Shown: positions 1-5,573, counted from the first letter of the stretch. The stretch is 5,843 nt of DNA from Nanobdellota archaeon (GCA_030690755.1 JAUYGA010000130.1:1-5843); one strand, 5' to 3'. Notes: a model not told the origin generated them from the sequence alone. A program made the numbers and translations.

Positions 1-20
1 TTATCACTTTCTAGGTTAAT

Positions 21-584
21 ATGAAATCAATCCTAATAATTTCCGGCAGCCCAAGAGCGGGCCAGAACAGCGAACAGATTGCTAAATTCTGCGCTGATGT
101 TGCTCTTAAAAGAAATTTCAATACAGATGTAGTTATTGTCCATGACATGGTTATCTCTCCATGCATTTCTTGCGATGGTTGTAAGAAAAAAGGCGTTTGC
201 GTAAAAATGGATGGCATGCAGAGCATTTATCCGAAGATGGAAAAAGCAGATGCAATAATTGTTTGTTCTCCGGTTTATATGGGCAGTGTTTCTGCTCAGG
301 TAAAAATAATGATGGACAGAAGCGTTTCGTTAAGAAGGAATGGTTTCAAATTAAAAAATAAGATTTGCGCAGGTGTCGCAATCGGCGGTTCAAGAAATGG
401 CGGGCAAGAACTTGCGATGCAGGTAATCCATGCATGGGCGCACATTCATGGAATGATTATCGTTGGAGATAACAGCCATTTCGGCGGTATCTGCCAGGCC
501 CCTTTTGAAAAGGATGAAGTTGGAAAGAAAACAGTCGAAGATTGTATAAATAAAGTTTGTGATGTTCTATCTCTTCTTAAATAA
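21..584 (+). CDS. Iron-sulfur flavoprotein-type NAD(P)H/FMN reductase (flavodoxin fold)
   Basis: This is a 187-residue flavodoxin-fold protein of the NADPH-dependent FMN reductase / iron-sulfur flavoprotein (Isf) group, expected to pass electrons between a soluble donor and an acceptor through FMN. The FMN phosphate loop is SGSPRAGQNS at residues 8-17. The segment SPVYMGSVSAQVK (83-95) followed by DR (99-100), and GGSRNGGQE (122-130), are the usual flavin-contacting and dimer segments. Cysteines 48, 51, 54 and 60 form CX2CX2CX5C, the compact [4Fe-4S] motif known from Methanosarcina Isf, so a cluster is probably bound and not only FMN. The length is normal for the family and the protein looks complete. 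The ATG at 21 fits the first beta strand; no ribosome binding site is visible and the promoter would lie off the window. It converges on the minus-strand gene 20 bp downstream. The fold and cluster call is secure; the physiological electron partners are unknown. Confidence 0.9.
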   Translation: MKSILIISGSPRAGQNSEQIAKFCADVALKRNFNTDVVIVHDMVISPCISCDGCKKKGVCVKMDGMQSIYPKMEKADAIIVCSPVYMGSVSAQVKIMMDRSVSLRRNGFKLKNKICAGVAIGGSRNGGQELAMQVIHAWAHIHGMIIVGDNSHFGGICQAPFEKDEVGKKTVEDCINKVCDVLSLLK

Positions 585-589
585 CACGA

Positions 590-604
590 TAAAAAATTTA
601 AAAA
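590..604 (-). terminator. A-rich intergenic stretch, T-rich on the minus strand
   Basis: Read on the minus strand, this spacer just past the stop codon of the 605-1327 gene carries T runs of 5 and 6. That is the usual form of an archaeal intrinsic terminator, which needs no hairpin. It separates two convergent genes only 20 bp apart. On the plus strand the flavoprotein transcript meets only a T5 run at 610-614, inside the end of the opposite gene. Confidence 0.4.
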
Positions 605-1327
605 TTAAATTTTTGCCCAAGGAGATTCTGGGGGTTGGTAGTTTCTAAAAACGATTTTTTCTTTATTCCAGACACTAAATTCATAATAACCTGGAAACGG
701 ATTTTTTGGTCCACCAATATGTTTGAGTGCCTGATAAATAAGTTGTCTTGATAAGTCATCTGCAAAAGCTCCCTCCCGGGAGTATTTAATTGCTCTCGTA
801 AAATCTAATTCTGCGTGAACTGGTGTTTTGTATCCGTGAAATAGATTTGGGCCATCACCTTTAACTAATTCAGCTATGCATCTTCCTGTAATATCAGATT
901 TCTTTTCATAAATTTCTTTTTGAACAATAATTGCTCCTGTATGAGTGACATCGTCACGTTCCACTAGCTGAATTATATAATTATCTAATTCGTATTTTGA
1001 AACAAAATTAATGAAATCTTTTTTGGATTTTAGTCGCAACCGGTATGGACGAATCTTTGATTTATCTTTTGGAATCAAACGACAGAAAAAATCAGATTCT
1101 TCAAAAATGGAATCGATGGTTTTGGAAGTTTTAGAATCAAGTATTTCTTTTTTTATGATATGAACTTGAGGGCGAGGTAAACCGAGTTCAGCTAATGTTT
1201 GGTGCATTCCCATTTTATCTTGGCCTAATGAACTTAAATCTATTCCTGACTTTTTTCCTTCGACTATCCACCTAGATATGTTTTGTACCATGATTGTAGT
1301 TTCTTTAATGCCCCTTAATGCTCGCAT
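605..1327 (-). CDS. Unrecognised 240-residue protein, possibly a distant ATP-grasp domain
   Basis: I do not recognise this soluble 240-residue protein; it has no signal peptide or membrane segment. The N-terminal third holds ISRWIVEGKKSGIDLSSLGQ (17-36) and GLPRPQ (49-54). The middle (about 80-170) has FCRLIP, RPYRLRLKSKKDFINFVSK, YIIQLVERDD, TGAIIVQKEI and then GRCIAELVKGDGPNLFHG. The C-terminus ends GYYEFSVWNKEKIVFRNYQP. The order of an 'IIVQ' strand, a GxGxxLxxG-like turn and a final E...W...F...Q...P strand loosely recalls the ATP-grasp domain of PEP synthase/PPDK. That is inference from pattern only, and no catalytic set is proven. The start is uncertain: ATG 1327 gives 240 residues, and Met13 (1289-1291) gives 228. 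The best minus-strand TATA box (1341-1348) predicts transcription from about 1318, which favours Met13, but residues 2-12 read as plausible coding sequence. The gene is divergent from the Nudix gene. Confidence 0.75.
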   Translation of the reverse strand: MRALRGIKETTIMVQNISRWIVEGKKSGIDLSSLGQDKMGMHQTLAELGLPRPQVHIIKKEILDSKTSKTIDSIFEESDFFCRLIPKDKSKIRPYRLRLKSKKDFINFVSKYELDNYIIQLVERDDVTHTGAIIVQKEIYEKKSDITGRCIAELVKGDGPNLFHGYKTPVHAELDFTRAIKYSREGAFADDLSRQLIYQALKHIGGPKNPFPGYYEFSVWNKEKIVFRNYQPPESPWAKI

Positions 1328-1419
1328 AATATTAAAATCTATTTAAATGTTACTCTTAATTAGTAGTTAATAATTACAATTTAGAAAGATTTTTTAATAA
1401 TATAACATTACTAAGTTGC
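1328..1419. promoter_or_regulatory. Divergent promoter region
   Basis: This 92-bp very AT-rich spacer lies between divergent genes. For the plus-strand Nudix gene, TTTAATAA at 1393-1400 is centred about 24 bases before the ATG at 1420, so its mRNA is probably leaderless; no ribosome binding site is present. For the minus-strand gene, ATTTAAAT at 1341-1348 is the clearest TATA-like box and predicts a start near 1318, inside the longer reading of that gene. Two copies of the self-complementary hexamer TAATTA (1357-1362 and 1371-1376) lie between the two boxes. They could be a regulator site, but could also be chance in such AT-rich DNA. Confidence 0.5.
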
Positions 1420-1842
1420 ATGGTAGACAAATTATTTGCTGCAACAAAAGCATTCATAGTTCACAATGGAAAAATTCTAGTTGTTAGAGAATCTTCTAAA
1501 TATAAGGATGGAACGAATGCAGGAAGATTTGACATCGTTGGAGGTAGAGTAGAACCAGGCCAAAGATTTGACGAAAGCTTGCTTCGAGAGATTGAAGAAG
1601 AAACCTCGCTCAAAGTTAAAGTTGGAAAGCCGTTTCACGCAGATGAATGGAGACCTTGTGTTAAGGGAGAAAAATGGCAGGTCATAGCAACCTTCTTCGA
1701 ATGTTTTGCTGAAACAGACAAAGTTAAATTAAGCGAAGATCATGACGAATTCAAGTGGATCAAGCCTGAAGAATATAAAGAGCACAATTTAATCCCGAAC
1801 TTAAACTCTGCTTTTGAGAGTTATTTAGAAAGAAAAAAATAA
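1420..1842 (+). CDS. Nudix hydrolase with a variant Nudix box
   Basis: This 140-residue single-domain Nudix protein is expected to hydrolyse a nucleoside diphosphate linked to another group (NDP-X), in nucleotide house-cleaning or cofactor turnover. The Nudix box spans residues 42-64: G42, then R56-E57, E60 and E61 are at the expected positions for Mg2+ binding. Two consensus places differ: the first glutamate is Gln48 (EPGQ instead of EPGE) and the usual glycine after EET is Ser63. The upstream strand KAFIVHNGKILVVRES and downstream FKWIKPEEYKEHNLIPNLNS are typical of the fold, and the length is normal. The start at 1420 suits a leaderless message. The gene ends on a run of seven A (1833-1839) right before TAA, in frame as A AAA AAA, a slippery heptamer. 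A -1 slip would add 16 residues. The substrate cannot be told from sequence. Confidence 0.9.
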   Translation: MVDKLFAATKAFIVHNGKILVVRESSKYKDGTNAGRFDIVGGRVEPGQRFDESLLREIEEETSLKVKVGKPFHADEWRPCVKGEKWQVIATFFECFAETDKVKLSEDHDEFKWIKPEEYKEHNLIPNLNSAFESYLERKK

Positions 1843-1889
1843 TCAAACAAATCAAAAGTGTTAGCGATGTTCTTGAGCTGATGAAGTAA
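1843..1889 (+). pseudogene. Short coding-like tail resembling a flavoprotein C-terminus
   Basis: In the frame -1 to the Nudix gene, the bases after its stop encode KQIKSVSDVLELMK and then TAA (1887-1889). The frame is open back to 1818. The end of the flavoprotein at 21-584 reads INKVCDVLSLLK, so 7 of 12 aligned residues agree (I, V, D, V, L, L, K), including the exact distance to the stop. Two readings are possible: the last remnant of a second, lost flavoprotein gene, or a C-terminal extension of the Nudix protein reached by a frameshift on the A7 run at 1833-1839. It has no start codon of its own worth proposing. The peptide is short and chance is not excluded. Confidence 0.3.
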
Positions 1890-1900
1890 ATACAAAAACA

Positions 1901-1949
1901 TTTAAAAACTCTAATTCTAATTCAATATTAAATAGTCTTAAAAGAGGTG
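1901..1949 (+). promoter_or_regulatory. Promoter and ribosome binding site of the aldolase
   Basis: TTTAAAAA at 1901-1908, preceded by purine-rich AAAAAC, is a good archaeal TATA/BRE match. It predicts transcription from about 1930 and a leader near 20 nt. GAGGTG at 1944-1949 matches the anti-Shine-Dalgarno sequence. It is 1 nt from the first ATG (1951) and 4 nt from the second (1954), so the second Met is the better start. Confidence 0.6.
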
Positions 1950-1950
1950 T

Positions 1951-2787
1951 ATGATGTCAAAAGTTGATAATAATCTCAATTATTTTTTCAATCGTGACGG
2001 CAAAGCATTGATTCTTGCGTGCGACCAGGGCATAGAGCATGGTCCTGTTGATTTTAATGAAAAGAATATTAATCCTAATTATATTCTGGATATAGCGACT
2101 TCTGGCAGTTTCACTGGTCTCATTTTTCAGAAAGGTCTTGCTGAGAAGTATTACAATAATTATAGCGGGAAAACAAAAGTTCCTCTGCTTGTAAAACTCA
2201 ACGGAAAAACAAGTCTGGTGAAAGGCGAACCTTATTCTCCGCAAATCTGCAGCATCAAGGAAGCTGTCGAGTATGGCGCCAGGGGTGTTGGTTATACTAT
2301 ATATCTGGGCTCAGAGCATGAGGCTAAGATTTTCAAGGAATTCTGCGAGATTAAAAGAGAAGCGCGTAATTATGGCCTGCCTATTTTTGTCTGGATGTAT
2401 GCTAGAGGAAAAGTGATAAAGAATGATCTTAAAGGTGATGTTTTGGCTTACGGCGCAAGAGTTGCATTAGAGCTTGGCGCAGATGTTGCAAAAATGAAAT
2501 ATAATGGCAATGTCAAAGATTTGCAGTGGATGGTCAAGTCTGCTGGGAAAACAAAAATAATAATTGCAGGCGGTTCAAAAGCTGCTCCTGAAAAAATATT
2601 GAAAGAAGCATATGACGTTGTCCATAATGGTGCCGCGGGTATGGCTGTCGGAAGAAACATCTGGCAAAGTCCTTATCCTCAGATAATGTCTGATGCGCTT
2701 AATGCGATTGTTCTAAAAAATTCCTCGCTTGAGGCTGCGATAAGTTATGTTAAGCAGAGCATTGACCTGAATAAGAAGAAGATCTAG
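1951..2787 (+). CDS. Class I fructose-bisphosphate aldolase, archaeal DhnA/FbaB type
   Basis: This TIM-barrel Schiff-base aldolase of 278 residues (277 from the second Met) interconverts fructose 1,6-bisphosphate with dihydroxyacetone phosphate and glyceraldehyde 3-phosphate in cytosolic glycolysis and gluconeogenesis. The N-terminal strand has the family signature LACDQGIEHGPVDF (22-35). WMY at 148-150 matches the Trp/Tyr pair of the Thermoproteus tenax enzyme. With that same offset, Lys181 in AKMKY (180-184) is the Schiff-base lysine; Lys183 is nearby. GGS at 207-209 and GMAVGRNIWQ at 230-239 form the phosphate-binding end. The protein looks complete. The related enzyme 2-amino-3,7-dideoxy-heptulosonate synthase shares the fold, but the DQGIEHGP motif favours aldolase. 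It has its own promoter and ribosome binding site, and no T-run terminator before the structured element that follows 25 bp later. Confidence 0.92.
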   Translation: MMSKVDNNLNYFFNRDGKALILACDQGIEHGPVDFNEKNINPNYILDIATSGSFTGLIFQKGLAEKYYNNYSGKTKVPLLVKLNGKTSLVKGEPYSPQICSIKEAVEYGARGVGYTIYLGSEHEAKIFKEFCEIKREARNYGLPIFVWMYARGKVIKNDLKGDVLAYGARVALELGADVAKMKYNGNVKDLQWMVKSAGKTKIIIAGGSKAAPEKILKEAYDVVHNGAAGMAVGRNIWQSPYPQIMSDALNAIVLKNSSLEAAISYVKQSIDLNKKKI

Positions 2788-2812
2788 TGTCTTAGTTAGT
2801 CAAGTTTATGCG

Positions 2813-2973
2813 GCGTTATTGAAAAGTTGAAGGGTGCCGTCAACTCTGTGAGGCTCTTCTAAAAACTTCTGCGAGCAATTTTCGGAGTTCCAGAGAGAAA
2901 ATTGCAATTCAAAACAGACTGAACAGCCGAACCGACGGCACCCAGAACAAAAGTGAGGACTTTTCAATAACGC
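2813..2973 (+). ncRNA. Structured intergenic element, copy 1
   Basis: This 161-nt element has nested perfect inverted repeats. Closing helix P1 pairs GCGTTATTGAAAAGT (2813-2827) with 2959-2973, 15 bp, plus a possible G-U (2828/2958). Helix P2 pairs GGGTGCCGTC (2832-2841) with GACGGCACCC (2934-2943), 10 bp. Between them the 5' side has only TGAA, whereas the 3' side has AGAACAAAAGTGAGG (2944-2958). Inside P2, GCAATTTTC (2875-2883) pairs with GAAAATTGC (2897-2905), 9 bp, around a 13-nt loop. The G-U pair and possible G-A pairs in the junction favour an RNA read from the plus strand, but strand and transcription are unproven. It starts 25 bp after the aldolase stop and ends 16 bp before the TATA box of the next gene. 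The second copy at 5574-5740 has the same layout with different helix sequences. It could instead be a 3'-UTR structure of the aldolase mRNA or a DNA-level hairpin. Confidence 0.65.
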
Positions 2974-2989
2974 AATTCATTACGAATAA

Positions 2990-2998
2990 TTTATAAAA
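2990..2998 (+). promoter_or_regulatory. TATA box of the GIDE-domain gene
   Basis: TTTATAAAA is centred 27 bases before the ATG at 3021, so transcription is predicted to begin at or next to the start codon. No ribosome binding site precedes that ATG (the bases are TTATATTTTC), in keeping with a leaderless message. Confidence 0.65.
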
Positions 2999-3020
2999 CC
3001 CCCTCTATTATTATATTTTC

Positions 3021-3800
3021 ATGGGGGAAGGAGACCTTTTTTTTTATGCCATTGCAGGATTTTTTGTAGGCATTTACATGTTCTATCGCGGTTTTGTTAG
3101 AATGAGGCAGAAAAAACTGATAGAGAACACGCCGACTTCTAAAATCAGGTCTCTTGCTATGGGTCTTGTCGAGGTTTATGGCAAAGCTGTTCCTATGAAA
3201 AATGCTGAGACAAAAAAAGAAAATATCTTTCTGAGCCCGTTCTCAAATAGCAAGTGCGTTTATTACAAGTATACTATTGAGGAATACAGGAGGAGCGGCA
3301 AGAACAGCAGATGGGTGACAGTCAATCAGGGTGAATCGCGGCAGAATTTTTATCTGCAGGATGATACTGGTAAAGTTACCATAGACCCAAAGGATGCAGA
3401 GATTGTCATCCCGATGGATCATGAATTCAGATCAGGCGGAGGAAAAGAACCTCCAAAGATAGTCATTGATTTTTTGGCAAAAAAAAATATTGCCTATAAA
3501 TCTTGGAAGTTTGGCAAGACCATGCGCTATAGAGAATATTTTATCGCGTCAAAAGATAAATTGTATATTATGGGGTCGGCAGACAAGAATCCTTCTGTCG
3601 AGATCGGCGCTGCAGCGATTGGTGTTGAAAATGCCATCATCAAAAAAGGGAATGCGGAGAAATTCTATTACATTTCAGACAAGCCTGAAAAGGATGTCTT
3701 AAAGGCTTTCAAGTTCAGTGTTTATGGGGGCCTGATAGGAGGAGCGACTTTGTCTGTTGTTTGCTTGGCAATCATACTGGCCTACTTGGAGCTTTTTTAA
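3021..3800 (+). CDS. GIDE-type domain membrane protein without RING finger
   Basis: This 259-residue membrane protein has one helix at about 6-24, a soluble domain of about 200 residues, and a second helix at about 233-257. The soluble part resembles the GIDE domain of mitochondrial MUL1/MAPL: TSKIRSLAMGLVEVYGKAVP (39-58), then SPFSNSKCVYYKYTIEEYRR (72-91), a bulky W-rich strand, FYLQDDTGKVTIDP (110-123), and EYFIASKDKLYIMGSA (172-187). Unlike MUL1 there is no C-terminal RING and only two cysteines (79, 248), so 'E3 ubiquitin ligase', the label often transferred to such prokaryotic proteins, would be misleading. GIDE proteins and LemA often occur as neighbours in prokaryotes; here LemA lies two genes on, supporting an envelope role. 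The molecular function is unknown. The ATG at 3021 fits a leaderless start. Confidence 0.8.
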   Translation: MGEGDLFFYAIAGFFVGIYMFYRGFVRMRQKKLIENTPTSKIRSLAMGLVEVYGKAVPMKNAETKKENIFLSPFSNSKCVYYKYTIEEYRRSGKNSRWVTVNQGESRQNFYLQDDTGKVTIDPKDAEIVIPMDHEFRSGGGKEPPKIVIDFLAKKNIAYKSWKFGKTMRYREYFIASKDKLYIMGSADKNPSVEIGAAAIGVENAIIKKGNAEKFYYISDKPEKDVLKAFKFSVYGGLIGGATLSVVCLAIILAYLELF

Positions 3801-3808
3801 TTAAAGAG

Positions 3809-3841
3809 TTATAATGTTAAGCACAGACACTAATCTGTCTG
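3809..3841 (+). promoter_or_regulatory. Promoter with a perfect palindrome at the predicted transcript start
   Basis: TTATAAT at 3809-3815 is a possible TATA box for the lipoprotein gene and predicts transcription from about 3838. CAGACA (3824-3829) and TGTCTG (3836-3841) form a perfect 6-bp inverted repeat with a 6-bp spacer that covers this point. It could be a dimeric repressor site or a small mRNA hairpin. The ribosome binding site is weak (GAG at 3859-3861). A TTAATTA at 3845-3851 is a weaker alternative TATA box that would start transcription slightly inside the gene. Confidence 0.4.
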
Positions 3842-3867
3842 AAGATTAATTAGACCCTGAGCTGAAA

Positions 3868-4818
3868 ATGAAAGGAATCAATTCAATAAAAATAATCTAT
3901 GTTTTTATGTTTTTTTTACTTTTAGTTATGTTGGCGGGTTGTGTGCAAGAAGAAAAAAAGGTTGTTTTCTGCAATGATTTTCCAGATGACGCCAATTGTA
4001 CCTGTTCAAATGGTTTCTTGAAGGAATCTTATTGGTATTATTATACTGATGTGAATCGTGTTCAATCGGTGCGTTATAAATATCGTTGTCTAGATAAGAG
4101 TTACAATTTATCTTGTTTTGATTCTCCTGAAAATATCGATTGCATGTGTCCTGATGGTTTGGTTAAGAAATCAAGAGAGTATATTTATAGTGTCAATAGG
4201 TCAAAAAATTACATGTATCATTGCATTAATGTTTCATGCAATGAAGTTGGAGATTTTTCTCTAAATGAAACCTGCGTTAAATCATGCCCTAAAGAATATG
4301 CAAGAGTTTACATATCTGATGCTGGTGAAGATAGAGGATATTCCCAATGTTTATTCATCAAAAACGCGTCTGAAATGATATGCGATAAATTCCCCAATTT
4401 TAATGAAGATTGTGTCTGTCCAAAAGGACAGAAACCTCTAGGATCAATGGGTGGCATAAGTTGTGTTGAAGAATCTTTTTGTACAGGTTATACTTTGTCA
4501 GACAACGAATCTAACTGTGTGCCAGGTTGTCCTGAAGGATATATGCCTTTAATTGTCACTGATACTGGGCAGGCAGGAACGTGCATTAATGTCAAACAGA
4601 TAGATAAAGACAATGTGTATTGGTACACAAGATACATAATTAGAAAATCAAATCTTTCTTTTATGAAAAGATATGACAAACAGTGTTCAATTGCCGATGA
4701 ATTTGAATTAGGAAATAAATTTGGAGTAAGATTAAAATGCCAGTATTATCCAGAAAATTGTTCATTTTATATTTATCCTAATACTACCATCGTTGATATA
4801 GGGTGTTCCAATGAATGA
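3868..4818 (+). CDS. Cysteine-rich repeat lipoprotein, function unknown
   Basis: This 316-residue predicted surface lipoprotein has a signal peptide with hydrophobic core YVFMFFLLLVML (11-22) and lipobox LAGC, lipidated at Cys25. The rest has 24 more cysteines, an even number fitting extracellular disulfides, and shows two repeat types. Type A (35-74, 83-119, 172-199) begins CxxxPx4-5CxC and two residues later has Gly, ending on a further Cys. Type B (124-161, 205-239) is C-x11-C-x3-C-P-x-E/G-Y..., with identical spacing in both copies, ending on Cys. The order is A-A-B-A-B, followed by a unique C-terminus with Cys 273, 291, 298 and 313. Type A segments also carry Tyr-rich stretches such as SYWYYYT. 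I recognise no named domain; adhesion, binding at the cell surface or partner recognition are guesses. It lies between the GIDE and LemA genes on the same strand, 67 bp after the former. Confidence 0.85.
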   Translation: MKGINSIKIIYVFMFFLLLVMLAGCVQEEKKVVFCNDFPDDANCTCSNGFLKESYWYYYTDVNRVQSVRYKYRCLDKSYNLSCFDSPENIDCMCPDGLVKKSREYIYSVNRSKNYMYHCINVSCNEVGDFSLNETCVKSCPKEYARVYISDAGEDRGYSQCLFIKNASEMICDKFPNFNEDCVCPKGQKPLGSMGGISCVEESFCTGYTLSDNESNCVPGCPEGYMPLIVTDTGQAGTCINVKQIDKDNVYWYTRYIIRKSNLSFMKRYDKQCSIADEFELGNKFGVRLKCQYYPENCSFYIYPNTTIVDIGCSNE

Positions 4819-4904
4819 AGTATATGCTAAAAGAACATAACCTTAATAAAACCAGGTCAATTATTTGGTAATTATCAAGTTCGTATACTGACTCATGTAT
4901 TGAC

Positions 4905-4953
4905 TTTATATTCAGAATTTATAATAACATATATCAAACAAACAGCGGGGTGG
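4905..4953 (+). promoter_or_regulatory. Promoter and ribosome binding site of lemA
   Basis: TTTATATT at 4905-4912 would start transcription near 4934, giving a leader of about 24 nt that contains GGGGTGG (4947-4953), 4 nt before the ATG. A second AT box at 4918-4925 would start too close to this site to use it. The rest of the 139-bp spacer from 4819 shows no gene or clear repeat. Confidence 0.5.
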
Positions 4954-4957
4954 AAAA

Positions 4958-5524
4958 ATGATTGGTTTTTTATTTATATTGGGAGTAATAATTGTATTTG
5001 TTGCAATCGGCGTAATTGGCTTTATTATTTCAATCTATAATGGTCTGATAATGCTGAAGAACAACATAAAAAAATCTTGGGCAAATATTGATGTTCTGCT
5101 TAAGCAGAGAACTGATGAGATTCCAAAGCTTGTCGCTTGTGTCAAGGGCTATATGAAGCATGAGAAGAAAACTCTCGAAGAGCTTACTAAAGCAAGAACC
5201 TCCTTGATGCACGCCACTTCAAAAGAGAAGATGGCTAAAGCAGACAATATGATTAGCGGCACGTTGAAGACTTTGTTTGCTGTCGCTGAAAACTATCCTA
5301 ATTTGAAAGCAAACGAAACGTTTTTGCAGCTTCAAAACAGGATAAGCGGCATTGAGAATGAGCTTGCTGACAGACGCGAGTTTTACAATGACTCTGTTAA
5401 CACTTACAACATAAAGATTCAGTCTTTCCCAGACATGTTTATCGCAAGAAAGCTGGATTACAAGGAAGAGCTTATGTTTAAGGTAAGCGAGCAGGAAAAG
5501 CAAGACGTCAAAATCGAGTTTTGA
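4958..5524 (+). CDS. lemA: LemA family membrane protein
   Basis: This 188-residue LemA protein has an N-terminal membrane anchor (about 2-27) followed by a long helical bundle. The family signature is IYNGLIMLKNNIKKSWANID (26-45) followed by VLLKQRTDEIPKLV, and the second conserved block is AVAENYPNLKANETFLQLQN (108-127) through EFYNDSVNTYNIKIQSFPDM (141-160). The length is normal and the gene looks complete. A GGGGTGG ribosome binding site 4 nt upstream supports the start. LemA proteins are membrane-anchored, most of the chain lying on one side of the membrane as antiparallel helices; their biochemical role is unsettled. Co-occurrence with the GIDE-domain gene is a known neighbourhood pattern. 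The gene is followed at once by a T-rich terminator, so it ends its transcript. Confidence 0.92.
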   Translation: MIGFLFILGVIIVFVAIGVIGFIISIYNGLIMLKNNIKKSWANIDVLLKQRTDEIPKLVACVKGYMKHEKKTLEELTKARTSLMHATSKEKMAKADNMISGTLKTLFAVAENYPNLKANETFLQLQNRISGIENELADRREFYNDSVNTYNIKIQSFPDMFIARKLDYKEELMFKVSEQEKQDVKIEF

Positions 5525-5526
5525 AT

Positions 5527-5557
5527 CTTTTCTTTTTATTATTCTTTTTTTCTTTTT
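5527..5557 (+). terminator. T-rich archaeal terminator after lemA
   Basis: Starting three bases after the lemA stop, this stretch carries four T runs (4, 5, 7 and 5 T, broken by C or by A/C), with no hairpin before it. This is the standard archaeal intrinsic terminator form. It should stop lemA transcripts before the structured element at 5574. Confidence 0.7.
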
Positions 5558-5573
5558 GCGATTTATTTATTAT

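Noticed and set aside
1957..2244. Minus-strand open frames within the aldolase, lipoprotein and lemA genes
   Set aside because: They lie wholly inside well-supported genes, have low-complexity translations and no initiation signals; they are shadows of the plus-strand coding.
2813..2973. Integron attC recombination site (also for 5574-5740)
   Set aside because: The long imperfect hairpin after each gene suggested a cassette array, but the ends lack the RYYYAAC and GTTRRRY core sites, both closing helices are perfect without the expected extrahelical bases, and no integrase is visible.
2813..2973. Retron RNA, RNase P RNA, SRP RNA or tmRNA
   Set aside because: I looked for a nearby reverse transcriptase, the RNase P core segments, the SRP domain IV helix and a tRNA-like end, and found none.
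2813..2973. Ordinary terminator hairpin for the aldolase
   Set aside because: Archaeal terminators are T runs without hairpins, no T run of note follows the element, and 161 nt with a conserved junction is far beyond a terminator.
3466..3702. Second plus-strand open frame inside the GIDE gene
   Set aside because: The overlapping main frame has clear domain content; this frame does not.
3814..3849. Eleven-codon frame before the lipoprotein
   Set aside because: It has no ribosome binding site, and its start lies upstream of the predicted transcript start.
4811..4840. Nine-codon frame overlapping the end of the lipoprotein gene
   Set aside because: It is too short, with no ribosome binding site and no recognisable product.
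4819..4957. Possible regulatory repeats before lemA (GTATACTGAC / GTATTGAC)
   Set aside because: These are short, imperfect direct matches in AT-rich DNA that could easily be chance.
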